A stretch of DNA of 64,000 bases from Streptomyces sp. LUP47B (GCF_001746295.1 NZ_MJAH01000003.1:327922-391921); one strand, 5' to 3'; shown: positions 43,006 through 51,703, numbered from the stretch's first letter. Notes: generated by a model not told the origin, from the sequence alone. Numbers and translations are program-made.

Positions 43006-43875
43006 TCAGCCCACGGTGTCGGGCGCCGTTCGCTTCTGGTCCGCGGCCCAGGATGCCAGGAGGCGCAGTCCGTCGTGGGACGGGGAACCGGGTGCGGCGG
43101 TCCACACGATGATGTGCTGCTCGGGGTCGGTGGCACAGGTGAGCGTGTCCCAGTCGAGCGTCAGCTCCCCGACCACCGGGTGACAGAGCTTCTTGGTGCC
43201 CTTGCCGCGCGCCGCGACGTCATGTTCGTTCCACCACTGCCGGAACTGGGCGTCGCGGGCCGAGAGCTCGTCGACCAGGGCGGCGAGGTGTCGGTCGTCG
43301 GGGTAGCGCGCGCTCTCCATGCGCAGCTGCACGATGGCCAGACGGGTGACCTCTTCCCAGTCCACGTACAGCTCACGCATCCAGGGCTCGGTGATCAGCA
43401 ACCGGACGAACACGCGCTCCTGCTCGGGGATGCGCCCGAAGTCGGTCCACAGCGCGCCGGCGAGTTCGTTCCAGGCCAGGATGTCGGTCCGTCGGCCGAT
43501 GACGAAGGCGGGAGTGGCGGTGAGGTTGTCCAGCATGCGCCGCAGCTGGGTGTCCACCTGCTGGCGATCGCCCGCCGTGACCGGGCCTGCCGTCGCCTTC
43601 GCCGCGAGCTGGAACAGGTACGTCCGCTGGTCCTCGTTCAGGCGGAGCACCTGGGCGATCTCGTTCAGGAGGGGAGCCGACGCCTGGAGACGGCCCTGCT
43701 CGATGCGCGCGTAGTACTCGGTGCTGATCGCCGCGAGAAGGGCCACCTCCTCGCGGCGCAGTCCGTGCACACGCCGCCGTTGTCCGCCGCGGAGTCCGAC
43801 CTCGGAGGGGCTGAGGTCGGCACGGCGGGCCTTGAGGAACTCACCCAGCTCGTTCAGATGCGGGTCGCGGTTCAT
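43006..43875 (-). CDS. MmyB-like XRE-family transcriptional regulator
   Basis: 289 aa from ATG 43875, with GGAGA upstream. The complete HTH is ELGEFLKARRADLSPSEVGL, then RRRVHGLRREEVALLAAIST and EYYARIEQGR. The MmyB-type ligand domain follows: TPAFVIGRRTDILAWNELAG, FVRLLITEPWMRELYVDWEE, then IIVWTAAPGSPSHDGLRLLA. It is convergent with the damaged paralogue and 180 nt downstream of the DJ-1 gene, so it could control that operon or its own gene. Confidence 0.9.
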   Translation of the reverse strand: MNRDPHLNELGEFLKARRADLSPSEVGLRGGQRRRVHGLRREEVALLAAISTEYYARIEQGRLQASAPLLNEIAQVLRLNEDQRTYLFQLAAKATAGPVTAGDRQQVDTQLRRMLDNLTATPAFVIGRRTDILAWNELAGALWTDFGRIPEQERVFVRLLITEPWMRELYVDWEEVTRLAIVQLRMESARYPDDRHLAALVDELSARDAQFRQWWNEHDVAARGKGTKKLCHPVVGELTLDWDTLTCATDPEQHIIVWTAAPGSPSHDGLRLLASWAADQKRTAPDTVG

Positions 43876-44055
43876 GATCTCCAGCCTCGCACAGAAGCCC
43901 GGCTTTGTGTGGGGGCGGGACCCTCCCTGCGTTGCCTCGGCCGGCGCACGAAAATCGTACGGGTTCGACCTGTACGGCGGCGCACACAGGAGTCGGCGGT
44001 CCGGTACGCATTTCGAGCGCGTACCGGACCGCCGCAAGAACACACGGCTGCGGCG

Positions 44056-44754
44056 TCAGCTCAGTGCCTTGAGGACCTCCTGGGCCAGCGGAGTCGCCGA
44101 GCCCGGGTTCTGGCCGGTGTACAGGGTGCGGTCGATCTCGATGTGCGGGGCGAACGGTTCGGTCTCGCGGTAGTCCGCTCCGAGTTCGCCGACGAGGCGG
44201 TCCTGCAGCAGCCACTTGGCGCGGTCCGCGAGACCGTTCTGCTTCTCCTCGGCGTTGGACAGGCCCGTCAGGCGGTAGCCGGTGAACGGGGACGTCCCGT
44301 CGGGACCGATGGTGGCCAGCAGGGCCGCGGGGCCGTGGCACACCAGCGACACCGGTTTGCCCGAGGCGAGCCACTCGGTGAGCAGCTTCCCGGACTCGGC
44401 GTCGTCGGGCAGGTCCTCCATCGGGCCCCAGCCGCCGGGGTAGAAGACGGCCGCGTAGTCCTCGATACGCACGTCCTCGATCCGCAACGGCTGGGCCAGC
44501 TCGGTCGCCTCACGCAGCGCGGTCCGCATCCGCTCCGCGCCCTCCTCCCCGCCGTTGAAGTCCGGGCTGAGGCTGAGCGCGTCCGCCGTGGGCGGCACAC
44601 CGCCGGGTGTCGCCGCCACGATCTCGTATCCGGCCTCCTTGAAGACCGCGTACGGGCCGAGGGCTTCCTCGGCCCAGAAGCCGGCCGGCTGCCGCGTTCC
44701 GTCGGCCAGCGTCCAGTGGTCGGACGCGGTGATCACGAAGAGGATCTTCGCCAT
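44056..44754 (-). CDS. DJ-1/PfpI-family type 1 glutamine amidotransferase-like protein
   Basis: 232 aa from ATG 44754, with GGGAG upstream; ATG 44772 is a weaker alternative. Core features are AKILFVITASDHWTLADGTR, YAAVFYPGGWGPMEDLPDD, the nucleophile elbow PVSLVCHGPAALLATI (Cys-His), and an N-terminal Glu (GFWAEEALGPYAVF). This is the catalytic Glu-Cys-His triad of the Hsp31/glyoxalase III subgroup. It could detoxify methylglyoxal or act as a deglycase-like chaperone. It is the third gene of the flavodoxin/SnoaL/DJ-1 operon. Confidence 0.9.
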   Translation of the reverse strand: MAKILFVITASDHWTLADGTRQPAGFWAEEALGPYAVFKEAGYEIVAATPGGVPPTADALSLSPDFNGGEEGAERMRTALREATELAQPLRIEDVRIEDYAAVFYPGGWGPMEDLPDDAESGKLLTEWLASGKPVSLVCHGPAALLATIGPDGTSPFTGYRLTGLSNAEEKQNGLADRAKWLLQDRLVGELGADYRETEPFAPHIEIDRTLYTGQNPGSATPLAQEVLKALS

Positions 44755-44776
44755 TGAGGGGCTCCCGGTCATGGTG

Positions 44777-45169
44777 TCAGCCCTTCAGGGCTTCTTGGAG
44801 GAGGTGGCTGTCGGCGGCCTGCCGCATCCGTGCGAGCTTGCCGTCGCGGACGGTCCACAGGTGGATGAAACGGACGTCGGCCTTGTTCCCGGTCTTCGTC
44901 TCGGCCCGGTAATGCCCGTACACGACGACGTGGTCGTCGTCGGCTCCGTAGAACTCCTCGGCCACCGCGCCGAAGGACTCGTAGCTCGGCATCATCACGC
45001 CGAAGAAGTCCTTCGCCACGTTGTCCCAGCCGTGGTACACGCCGCTGTTCGGGAAGCCCGGGGTGATGTCCCAGACGAGGTCGGGGGCCATGACCTCCTT
45101 GGTGACCTCGGGCGCCATTCCGGAGTCGTAGAGCCGGCGGACGAGCGTGACGTTCGCAGAGTCGGACAT
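44777..45169 (-). CDS. SnoaL/NTF2-like protein
   Basis: 130 aa from ATG 45169, with AAGGAG 6 nt upstream. The cone-shaped alpha+beta fold is visible: VTLVRRLYDSGMAPEVTKEV, PDLVWDITPGFPNSGVYHGW, VVVYGHYRAETKTG, and DVRFIHLWTVRDGKLARMRQ. Members isomerise, hydrolyse or cyclise small polar ligands. The ligand here is unknown. It is located between the flavodoxin-like and DJ-1 genes, all within 50 nt. Confidence 0.88.
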   Translation of the reverse strand: MSDSANVTLVRRLYDSGMAPEVTKEVMAPDLVWDITPGFPNSGVYHGWDNVAKDFFGVMMPSYESFGAVAEEFYGADDDHVVVYGHYRAETKTGNKADVRFIHLWTVRDGKLARMRQAADSHLLQEALKG

Positions 45170-45218
45170 GGTTCGCTCCTTGCGGGAGGTGATCTGATAC
45201 GGGAACGGAAGCCTGTGA

Positions 45219-45815
45219 TCAGGCGGCGAGGGTGGTCCGCCCGGCGCGGAAGATCGCGGCCTGTCGCGCGACGCGCGCACCGAGGTGCTCCGCGGTGGCG
45301 ATGTCCGACTTGTGGACCGCTTCCGGGCCGGCGTCGGTCGGGCTCTGGGCCCCGGCGCCCAGGAAGAAGCCGAGCCGGTTGATGTCGTCCTCACTGCCCG
45401 TGGTGGAGGCCCAGCCCGGCTGCAGACCCAGGGCGATCCAGTGCATGCCGTGCTGGGCGGCCATGGTGGCGAAGTAGCTCAGAGTGGACGACTTGTCGCC
45501 GTTCTTGGCTCCGGAGTTGGTGAAGCCCGCGGCGAGCTTGTCCGCCCAGGCCTGCGAGTACCAGCGCTTGGTGCTCGCCTGGGCGAAGGCGTGGAAGGCG
45601 GCGGAGGCGGTGCCCATGTACGTGGGGGCACCGAAGACGATCGCGTCAGCGGCGTCCAGCTGCGCCCACTGCTCGTCGGTGATGGTGTCCACGGACACGG
45701 ACACCACCTCGGCGGCTTCCGCTGCGCCACGCGCCACGGCTTCGGCGATGACGGCCGTGTGGCCGTAGCCCGAATGAAAGGCAATGGCGATTGTGGGGCG
45801 GCCGGAAAGGGACAT
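45219..45815 (-). CDS. Flavodoxin-fold NAD(P)H oxidoreductase (WrbA-like)
   Basis: 198 aa from ATG 45815. The FMN-phosphate loop is HSGYGHTAVIAEAV, the isoalloxazine loop is IVFGAPTYMGTASAAFHAFA, and the third loop is GLQPGWASTTGSEDDINRL. These features place it with NAD(P)H:quinone oxidoreductases. It is the first gene of the operon with SnoaL and DJ-1-like genes, a set that suggests quinone or reactive-carbonyl detoxification. Confidence 0.9.
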   Translation of the reverse strand: MSLSGRPTIAIAFHSGYGHTAVIAEAVARGAAEAAEVVSVSVDTITDEQWAQLDAADAIVFGAPTYMGTASAAFHAFAQASTKRWYSQAWADKLAAGFTNSGAKNGDKSSTLSYFATMAAQHGMHWIALGLQPGWASTTGSEDDINRLGFFLGAGAQSPTDAGPEAVHKSDIATAEHLGARVARQAAIFRAGRTTLAA

Positions 45816-45886
45816 GGTGATGAGGGCTCCTCGAATGTCTTGCTCGGTATGTGACCAAGCCTTGCATCGGAAGAGCGCGCTGTGAG

Positions 45887-45938
45887 GGGGAAGAAATTTT
45901 CCCCTGCATGCCATTCTCCGGGTAACCGATTTTCCCCT
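45887..45938. repeat. ATTTTCCCCT direct repeats with a flanking dyad
   Basis: ATTTTCCCCT occurs at 45896-45905 and 45929-45938, 33 bp apart (three helical turns). The first copy also forms the dyad GGGGAA (45887-45892) / TTCCCC (45899-45904). They lie 70-120 bp upstream of the flavodoxin start and are unusually AT-rich. Confidence 0.45.
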
Positions 45939-45995
45939 TCAGGCGCGACGGAAAGACCTGGTCCTCGGGGAATTGCGTGGGGCCGAACTCATCCC

Positions 45996-46143
45996 TCAGC
46001 CCTCACGTGTGTTCCACAGCTCCCGGAGTTCGTCCCAGTGCGGTGCCGGGCCCTGCAAGGTGGGCGGGTCGGCGGCGGAGGTGCGCAGCCCGGCGAGGAC
46101 CAGGTCGAGGTAGCGCAGGTGGAGCGCGGCGGCCCGTTCACCG
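45996..46143 (-). pseudogene. TetR-family regulator, C-terminal fragment
   Basis: From about 46143 down to the stop at 45996-45998 the minus strand reads GERAAALHLRYLDLVLAGLR, then a Pro-rich stretch and APHWDELRELWNTREG. This is the final helix pair of a TetR protein. Nothing of the HTH remains; upstream sequence belongs to the permease gene on the other strand. It marks a deletion or insertion boundary. Confidence 0.6.
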
Positions 46144-46974
46144 GTGACCGGCATCCGCGCGGTGAGGACCAACCCCCTCGGCGCCCTGGTCGGTGTGCTC
46201 TGGCTGGTCGTCGTCCTCGTCCCGGTCTACTGGGTCGTCGTCACCAGCCTGCGCACCCGCGAGGGCTTCTTCGACGCCAACCCGCTCGCCCTGCCGACCA
46301 GTCCCACCCTGGAGAACTACCGGCTCGTCCTCGACAGCGGCTTCTCCCACTACCTCCTCAACAGCGCCCTGGTCACCGTCGGAGCGACGCTGCTGACCCT
46401 CGCCGTGTCGTTCCTGGCCGCGTACGCCATCGTCCGCGGCACCAGCCGCGCGCTGCGCTGGGCGTTCAGCGTCTTCCTGCTGGGACTCGCGATCCCGCTG
46501 CAGGCCACGATCATCCCGGTGTACTACCTGATCGCCAAGGCGCAGATGTACGACACCCTGCCCGCGATCGTGCTCCCGTCGGCGGCGTTCGCGATCCCGC
46601 TCACGGTGATCATCCTGGTCAACTTCCTGCGTGACATCCCCGACGAGTTGTACGAGTCCATGCGCGCGGACGGCGCCGGTCACTGGCGAATGCTCTGGAG
46701 CCTGGCCGCGCCGCTGTCCCGCCCCGCCCTGATCACGGTCACGATCTACGACGCCCTCAACGTGTGGAACGGCTTCCTCTTCCCGCTGATCCTCACCCAG
46801 AGCCCCGACAAACGGGTCCTGCCGCTGTTCGTGTCGAGTTTCCAGGGCGAGCTCACCATCAACACCCCCGCGATCCTGGCGGCGGTCGTCCTGTCCACGC
46901 TGCCGATCCTCGCCCTCTACGTCCTCGGCCGCCGCCGGCTCATCAGCGGGCTCACCGCCGGTTTCGGCAAGTGA
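46144..46974 (+). CDS. MalG-type carbohydrate ABC permease, orphan
   Basis: 276 aa from GTG 46144. Six membrane segments, the TSLRTREGFF loop and the EAA motif DELYESMRADGAGHWRMLWS are complete. Such permeases normally act as a heterodimer with a MalF-type partner and a binding protein from the same operon. None of these is present, the gene begins at the boundary of a tetR relic, and no ribosome-binding site precedes the GTG. It is probably a stranded remnant of a sugar importer, though the protein itself is intact. Confidence 0.85.
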   Translation: MTGIRAVRTNPLGALVGVLWLVVVLVPVYWVVVTSLRTREGFFDANPLALPTSPTLENYRLVLDSGFSHYLLNSALVTVGATLLTLAVSFLAAYAIVRGTSRALRWAFSVFLLGLAIPLQATIIPVYYLIAKAQMYDTLPAIVLPSAAFAIPLTVIILVNFLRDIPDELYESMRADGAGHWRMLWSLAAPLSRPALITVTIYDALNVWNGFLFPLILTQSPDKRVLPLFVSSFQGELTINTPAILAAVVLSTLPILALYVLGRRRLISGLTAGFGK

Positions 46975-47038
46975 GGGGATGTCCGGCCGACGGCGAGCGT
47001 GGAGGAATGGTCACCTCCGGAACCGTGTTGGCCCTGAC

Positions 47039-47986
47039 ATGAGCGAAGCAGTAGTAGCGAGCGCGTACGGCGGTCCCGAGGTCCTGTCGGTCATCGATGT
47101 CACCGTCCCGGAACCCGGGCCGGGCCAGGTGCGCATCGCGGTCCGCGCGGCCGGGGTGAACCCCTTCGACCACAAGATGTACAGCGGTGCCTTCGGGACC
47201 GATCCGGCGAAGCTGCCGATGCGGCTCGGTGCCGAGGCGGCGGGTGTGGTGACGGCGGTGGGCGCCGACGCGACCGGCCCGGCAGGTCCGGTCCAGGTGG
47301 GCGACGAGGTGATCGCCTATCGCGCGCCCGGCGCCTACGCCGCCGAACTCGTCGTCCCGGCCTCGTCGGTGGTGCCGAAGCCCGCCGGCCTGTCCTGGGA
47401 GCAGGCCGGCGGCCTGATGGTCGTCGGCGCCACCGCCGTGCACGTTCTCGAGGCGATTTCCCTGAGCAAGGACGAGACGGTGCTGATCCATGGCGCCGCC
47501 GGCGGAGTCGGCCTGATGGCCGTGCAGCTGGCGGTCGCGCGAGGCGCCACGGTCCTGGGAACGGCGAGCCCGGCCAGGCACGAACTGCTGCGCGACCTCG
47601 GAGCGATCCCGATCGCCTACGGGCCCGGCCTGGCCGACCGGGTGCGCGCGGCAGCACCGGAGGGCGTCCACGCGGCGGCCGACCTGGTGGGCACCGACGA
47701 GGCGGTGGACGTCTCGGTGGAACTCGTGGCGGACCGTTCCCGCATCGCCACCATCGCGGGCTTCGGGCGTGGGGCCCAGGCCGGCATCAAGCTCCTCGGC
47801 GGCTCGCCCGGCGCCGATCCGGGCACGGACGTCCGCGACGCCGCCCGCCTGCAGCTCACGGAGGCTGTGGAGGCAGGGCGACTGCGCGTCCTGATCGCCG
47901 GCAGCCACCCGCTTCGCGAAGCCGCTGCCGCCCATCGCCAGATCATGACCGGTCACACCAGCGGAAAGGTCGTCCTGGTGCCGTGA
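47039..47986 (+). CDS. NADP-dependent zeta-crystallin/quinone-oxidoreductase-like enzyme
   Basis: 315 aa from ATG 47039; the ATG lacks an obvious SD, but an 11-codon frame from ATG 47008 ends in an ATGA overlap with it. The protein has a GroES-like N-terminal domain (VRAAGVNPFDHKMYSGAFG), then the NADP site VLIHGAAGGVGLMAVQLAVA and VLGTASPARHELLRDLGA. Zinc ligands are absent, as expected for this class. It reduces quinones or alkenals. The TetR gene lies 146 nt downstream on the same strand. Confidence 0.9.
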   Translation: MSEAVVASAYGGPEVLSVIDVTVPEPGPGQVRIAVRAAGVNPFDHKMYSGAFGTDPAKLPMRLGAEAAGVVTAVGADATGPAGPVQVGDEVIAYRAPGAYAAELVVPASSVVPKPAGLSWEQAGGLMVVGATAVHVLEAISLSKDETVLIHGAAGGVGLMAVQLAVARGATVLGTASPARHELLRDLGAIPIAYGPGLADRVRAAAPEGVHAAADLVGTDEAVDVSVELVADRSRIATIAGFGRGAQAGIKLLGGSPGADPGTDVRDAARLQLTEAVEAGRLRVLIAGSHPLREAAAAHRQIMTGHTSGKVVLVP

Positions 47987-48074
47987 CCCGAGCGCATCCG
48001 TAGACCCGTGTCATCGCGCGGGCTTCTTAGAGGCCACTGTGTCCCGGCGGGATCCCGTCATCGCCGTCGGACCG

Positions 48075-48114
48075 GTTCAGCTCGCTGTCTACACTCAGTT
48101 GAGACGAGCTGAAC
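48075..48114. promoter_or_regulatory. Candidate TetR operator: 10-bp arms, 40-bp dyad
   Basis: GTTCAGCTCG (48075-48084) and CGAGCTGAAC (48105-48114) are perfect inverted arms with 20 bp between them; an inner CTCA/TGAG dyad lies in the spacer. It ends 18 bp before the tetR start, the expected place for autoregulation. Confidence 0.65.
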
Positions 48115-48132
48115 ACATCAGAGGAGCCCGGG

Positions 48133-48717
48133 ATGCCGCGCAACCGCCAACAGATCCCCCGTGAAGAGCGGGCGGGTGATCTGCTAGCCGCGGCCACTGA
48201 GCTTTTCCTCTCCAAGGGCTACGACAAGACCACGATGGCGGACATCAGCGCGGCCGCCGGTGTCGCCAGGGGCAACGTCTACTGGTACTTCGCCTCGAAG
48301 GACGACATCTTCGCCGCGGTGATGGACCGGATGCTCAGCCGCGAGATCCGCACGCTCAGCGCGGAGCAGGCGGGTGCCGACCCACTGAGCCGGCTGGTGC
48401 GCGGCCTGTCCGACATGCGTCTGTACAGGCCGCTGCACCAGGCCATGCACGACCGGCTTCCGCATTCCGAGGCCGTTCGCGCCGCGCACACCACCTTCCT
48501 CGACTGGATCGTCGGACTTGTCGACGAGGTCATGGCCGAGCACGGCCTCGACGGCGACCCCGGCATCGACGCCGCGCTCCTGCGCGATGTCGCGGTCGCC
48601 GTGTTCGAGGGCGCGAATGTGCCCAACGACCGGAACAGACCGGCACACGAGATGATCCGCTTCGTGATGGAGTCCATGCTGGTCGGCCGGTCACCGGTCA
48701 AGGGGCGCGACCGCTGA
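48133..48717 (+). CDS. TetR-family transcriptional regulator
   Basis: 194 aa from ATG 48133, with GAGGAGC upstream. The HTH is TTMADISAAAGVARGNVYWY, then FASKDDIF. The C-terminal ligand domain has no recognised match. It is convergent with, and only 10 bp from, the FAD monooxygenase gene. It may control that aromatic cluster, whose promoter contains a related GTTCA-containing box, or the upstream quinone oxidoreductase. Confidence 0.92.
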   Translation: MPRNRQQIPREERAGDLLAAATELFLSKGYDKTTMADISAAAGVARGNVYWYFASKDDIFAAVMDRMLSREIRTLSAEQAGADPLSRLVRGLSDMRLYRPLHQAMHDRLPHSEAVRAAHTTFLDWIVGLVDEVMAEHGLDGDPGIDAALLRDVAVAVFEGANVPNDRNRPAHEMIRFVMESMLVGRSPVKGRDR

Positions 48718-48727
48718 ACGCGGCCGG

Positions 48728-50428
48728 TCAGTGCTGGTGGGTGGCGACTCCCGCCGAGACCGCCTCCGGCACCCTGACCGCATCCGCGGCCGGATTCCCG
48801 GTCTCTGCCCCGCGCAGCCGGTCGAGTACGGCGACCGGGTCGGCCGGAGCCTGCTCGCCCCGCCACCCGACGTGCCCGTCAGGGCGGACCAGCACCAGCG
48901 GCCGCTCGTACAGTCTCGCCGCCGCAAGATCGGCGAGGTGCAGCACCGTCAACGGCACGTCACGCTGCCGTGCTGCCTTCACCAGCGGGGACGGGTCTGC
49001 CGCCCCCGAAGCCACGAGCACGAAACCGCGGCCGAAGTGGTCGAGCACCGAGGTGCCGTCGGGCAGCCGGACGTGCGGTGCCCGGCAACCGGGCCAGGTC
49101 GACGGGGCGTAGTCGTCCGGTTCGTCAGGCGGTTCCGGGGTGCCGTCCGGCACACAGATGGGGGAGCCGCTGTAGCGGTATCCGAGCTGCACGCCCGTGC
49201 AGCGGAACTCCTTGCCCCTCGCCCGGCGGATCGTCTCGCCCATCTCACGGCGGGCCCGCTCGCCCTCCGCGCCGACGAGGCCGAGTGCCGCGTCGGGTGC
49301 CAGCCGGGAGTCGGACCTCCAGTTGCTCGATGCCTCCGTGACGTTGCGGACGGCGATCGGCCGTCGCTCCAGCTCGTAGCTGTCGAGCAGCGCGGGGCCT
49401 CCCCAGCCCTTCAGGACCGCGGCGAGCTTCCAGCCGAGGTCGACAGCGTCGCCGATCCCGGTGTTGGCACCGAAGCCCCCCTTGGGCCACAGGAGATGTG
49501 CCGCATCGCCCGCGAGGAACACCCGTCCCGCACGGTAGCTGCGGGCCACAACGCAGTGCCCGCTCCAGGGCTGGGCGGCGAGTATCTCCACGTCGATGGG
49601 CGCACCGACGGCTTCGTGCACCCAGGCGACCGCGTCCCCGGGCTCCGGCTCTTCGTCCAGGTAGACCGAGAGCCGCCACTCGTCCACGCCGTTGACCACG
49701 GTGATGTACGGCCTGCGGGCCGACGACAGCGTGTGGATCTGCACCGCGTGGCCGCCCAGCCGCTCCCGGAGCAGGCCCAGCAGTTGCGGCGCACGGAAGT
49801 GCACCGCGAAGTTCTGACCCTGCGCGAACCTGCCCTCGAACTCGATGCCCAGCGACCGCCGTACGCTGCTGCGGCCACCGTCACAGGCCACCAGGTAGTC
49901 GCCGGTGAGTGTCTCGGAGGCGCCGCTGTCCAGGTCGCGCACCACGGCGAGAACACCGTCGGAGTTCTGCTCGAAGGACTCCAGGCGCGTGGCGAACCTG
50001 ATGTCGACAGCGGGCAGGCCCCGCGCCGTCCGTTCGAGCAGCGGCAGGAACGAGAACTTGGACAGGAACGCGGGGCCCTCCGGCGTCAGCCGACCGTACA
50101 CGCCGGGAGACCGGTTCGTGACCCCGTAATCGAACTCGGCCAGTACATGTCCCGTCACTGACGTGGCGAACACCGTCCGGTGCGGGTAGTCCGTGGGCGG
50201 TGCCGACTCCGCGCGGGCCTCTTGCGCACAGCCCCAGCGCCGAAGGTGTTCCATGGTGCGGGAGAAGATCGCCTCGCCCGCGGGGAAGGGCACGCGGCCG
50301 TCGCCTTGATCGATCACGGTGACCGGCACACCGCGCCACCCCAGCTCGATCGCGAGCGAGAGCCCCACGGGCCCCGCTCCCACGACGAGGACACGCTGCG
50401 ATCCGGCTCTCTCGTTGCGGTCAGACAC
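48728..50428 (-). CDS. FAD-dependent aromatic hydroxylase (PheA/TfdB/MhpA family)
   Basis: 566 aa from GTG 50428. The ADP-binding fingerprint is RVLVVGAGPVGLSLAIELGW, the middle DG motif is DYLVACDGGRSSVRR, and the second FAD motif is RVFLAGDAAHLLWPKGGFGA followed by NTGIGDAVDLGWK. A C-terminal thioredoxin-like domain is present (about 430-566). The group hydroxylates phenols and polyketide aromatics using NAD(P)H and O2. It faces away from the SnoaL gene, sharing a promoter region with mirrored boxes, and would supply the dihydroxylated substrate for the cluster. Confidence 0.9.
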   Translation of the reverse strand: MSDRNERAGSQRVLVVGAGPVGLSLAIELGWRGVPVTVIDQGDGRVPFPAGEAIFSRTMEHLRRWGCAQEARAESAPPTDYPHRTVFATSVTGHVLAEFDYGVTNRSPGVYGRLTPEGPAFLSKFSFLPLLERTARGLPAVDIRFATRLESFEQNSDGVLAVVRDLDSGASETLTGDYLVACDGGRSSVRRSLGIEFEGRFAQGQNFAVHFRAPQLLGLLRERLGGHAVQIHTLSSARRPYITVVNGVDEWRLSVYLDEEPEPGDAVAWVHEAVGAPIDVEILAAQPWSGHCVVARSYRAGRVFLAGDAAHLLWPKGGFGANTGIGDAVDLGWKLAAVLKGWGGPALLDSYELERRPIAVRNVTEASSNWRSDSRLAPDAALGLVGAEGERARREMGETIRRARGKEFRCTGVQLGYRYSGSPICVPDGTPEPPDEPDDYAPSTWPGCRAPHVRLPDGTSVLDHFGRGFVLVASGAADPSPLVKAARQRDVPLTVLHLADLAAARLYERPLVLVRPDGHVGWRGEQAPADPVAVLDRLRGAETGNPAADAVRVPEAVSAGVATHQH

Positions 50429-50473
50429 AGGGGACCTGCCTTCCTGAACACGGCTTGGATCAGTCGCGACCCA

Positions 50474-50589
50474 ATCTCTTGAACCCGAGTCAGAGTCGCA
50501 TGCCCGTGCAGTTCTGTGGAAGAGCATGATGAGCTGATATCTATCGACGGTGCGGGTGCGGTGTTACGCTTGACCTCGGTTCAAGAGAT
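50474..50589. promoter_or_regulatory. Mirrored boxes in the divergent catabolic promoter
   Basis: ATCTCTTGAACCCGAG (50474-50489) and CTCGGTTCAAGAGAT (50575-50589) are inverse copies differing by one base. They flank the divergent promoter region, 40 bp before the monooxygenase and 11 bp before the SnoaL start. Both could bind the same regulator to control both transcripts. Confidence 0.6.
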
Positions 50590-50600
50590 AGGGGAGCGCC

Positions 50601-51038
50601 GTGATGTCACCGGCCGATCGAAGCGATGCTGTGGGCCGCTGTCGTGCCCTGGTCGTCGGTTATCACCGCGACATCGACAGCGGCCGGGCCACCGCAGGGA
50701 TCGGTGCGTTCGCCGATGACGCCGAGTTCGAGGCACATGGCCGGGTCTTCCGCGGTCGGGACGAGATACTCGGCTTCCTCGGCGCGCGCGAGGCCGACAC
50801 CGGACGGCAGACCGTCCATGTGCTCGCCAACGAGGTCGTCACCGGTCAGGACGGCGAGGACGACGGACGTGACGACCGGCGCGTCGAGCTGCGGACGATG
50901 GTTCTGCTGCACGTCCGCCGGCCCGACGGCGCCTACGTCCTCGACCGCGTCCTCGACACCGTCCACCGGTTCCGCCACTCGGGCGGACGGTGGCAGATCA
51001 CGCACCGTCTCTCGAGGCCGCTGCACCCCACCGTCTGA
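50601..51038 (+). CDS. SnoaL-like (NTF2-fold) protein
   Basis: 145 aa from GTG 50601 (ATG 50604 also possible), with AGGGGAG upstream. The fold shows IGAFADDAEFEAHGRVFRGR, DEILGFLGAREADTGRQTVH and TMVLLHVRRPDGAYVLDRVL. Related proteins are small subunits of ring-hydroxylating dioxygenases, isomerases or cyclases. No second catalytic partner is present, so isomerase, hydratase or lyase activity on a ring-cleavage or hydroxylation product is the best guess. It heads the plus-strand catabolic operon. Confidence 0.85.
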   Translation: MMSPADRSDAVGRCRALVVGYHRDIDSGRATAGIGAFADDAEFEAHGRVFRGRDEILGFLGAREADTGRQTVHVLANEVVTGQDGEDDGRDDRRVELRTMVLLHVRRPDGAYVLDRVLDTVHRFRHSGGRWQITHRLSRPLHPTV

Positions 51039-51058
51039 CGGGCAAGGAGGCCCCCACG

Positions 51059-51703
51059 ATGACGACGACCCCCCAGAGCACGGCCGCCCCCGCGGCCACC
51101 GAGACCCAAGCCGTCGCGCTCCAGATATCCGAGCTCGTGCTCAAGACCGGCCGCTACGACGACATGGCCGCCTTCTACACGCACGTACTGGGACACGGCC
51201 CGTTCTACGAGCGGACCCCCGATCCCGACGCCCCGCCGCGTCCCGCGGGAATGCCCGAGCGGGCGGTCGATGTCCGACTTGGCTTCTTCCGCGTCGTAGA
51301 CGGCCCGCACAGCCAGGTCCTGGCCCTGTTCGGCATCGACAGCCTGATCGGGACCGACGCCTCCGGGCCCGGCCTGCATCACTTCCAGTTCGGTGTCGGC
51401 TCGCTCGGCGAACTGGTCTCCCAGCACGAGCACATGGCGTCCATCGGCACGCGTCCGCACCGGGCGGCCAACCACGGCCAGGCCACCAGCTTCTACTACC
51501 GCGACCCGGACGGGAACATCGTCGAGTTCTCCTGCCCCAACTTCGCCACCACGGAGGAGGAGGTGGCCTTCATGTCCGGCCCCGTCTTCGCCGCCAACCC
51601 CTCCGGCCTGGAACTCGACCCCGATCGCTTCGTCGCCCGCTACCGCGCAGGTGATCCCGTGGACGAGCTGCTGCGCCTCGACAACCAGGCGGTCGCCCTG
51701 TGA
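51059..51703 (+). CDS. VOC-family extradiol dioxygenase-like protein with altered ligand
   Basis: 214 aa from ATG 51059, with AAGGAGG 9 nt upstream. The second VOC module keeps the metal-ligand positions His ([15 protein letters not shown]) and Glu ([14 protein letters not shown]). The first module reads [18 protein letters not shown], where extradiol dioxygenases and most VOC enzymes carry His; Glu stands there instead. It may use a different metal geometry or act as an isomerase or hydrolase. It is encoded by the operon's second gene; its stop overlaps the FAA hydrolase start by GTGA. Confidence 0.82.
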   Translation: MTTTPQSTAAPAATETQAVALQISELVLKTGRYDDMAAFYTHVLGHGPFYERTPDPDAPPRPAGMPERAVDVRLGFFRVVDGPHSQVLALFGIDSLIGTDASGPGLHHFQFGVGSLGELVSQHEHMASIGTRPHRAANHGQATSFYYRDPDGNIVEFSCPNFATTEEEVAFMSGPVFAANPSGLELDPDRFVARYRAGDPVDELLRLDNQAVAL

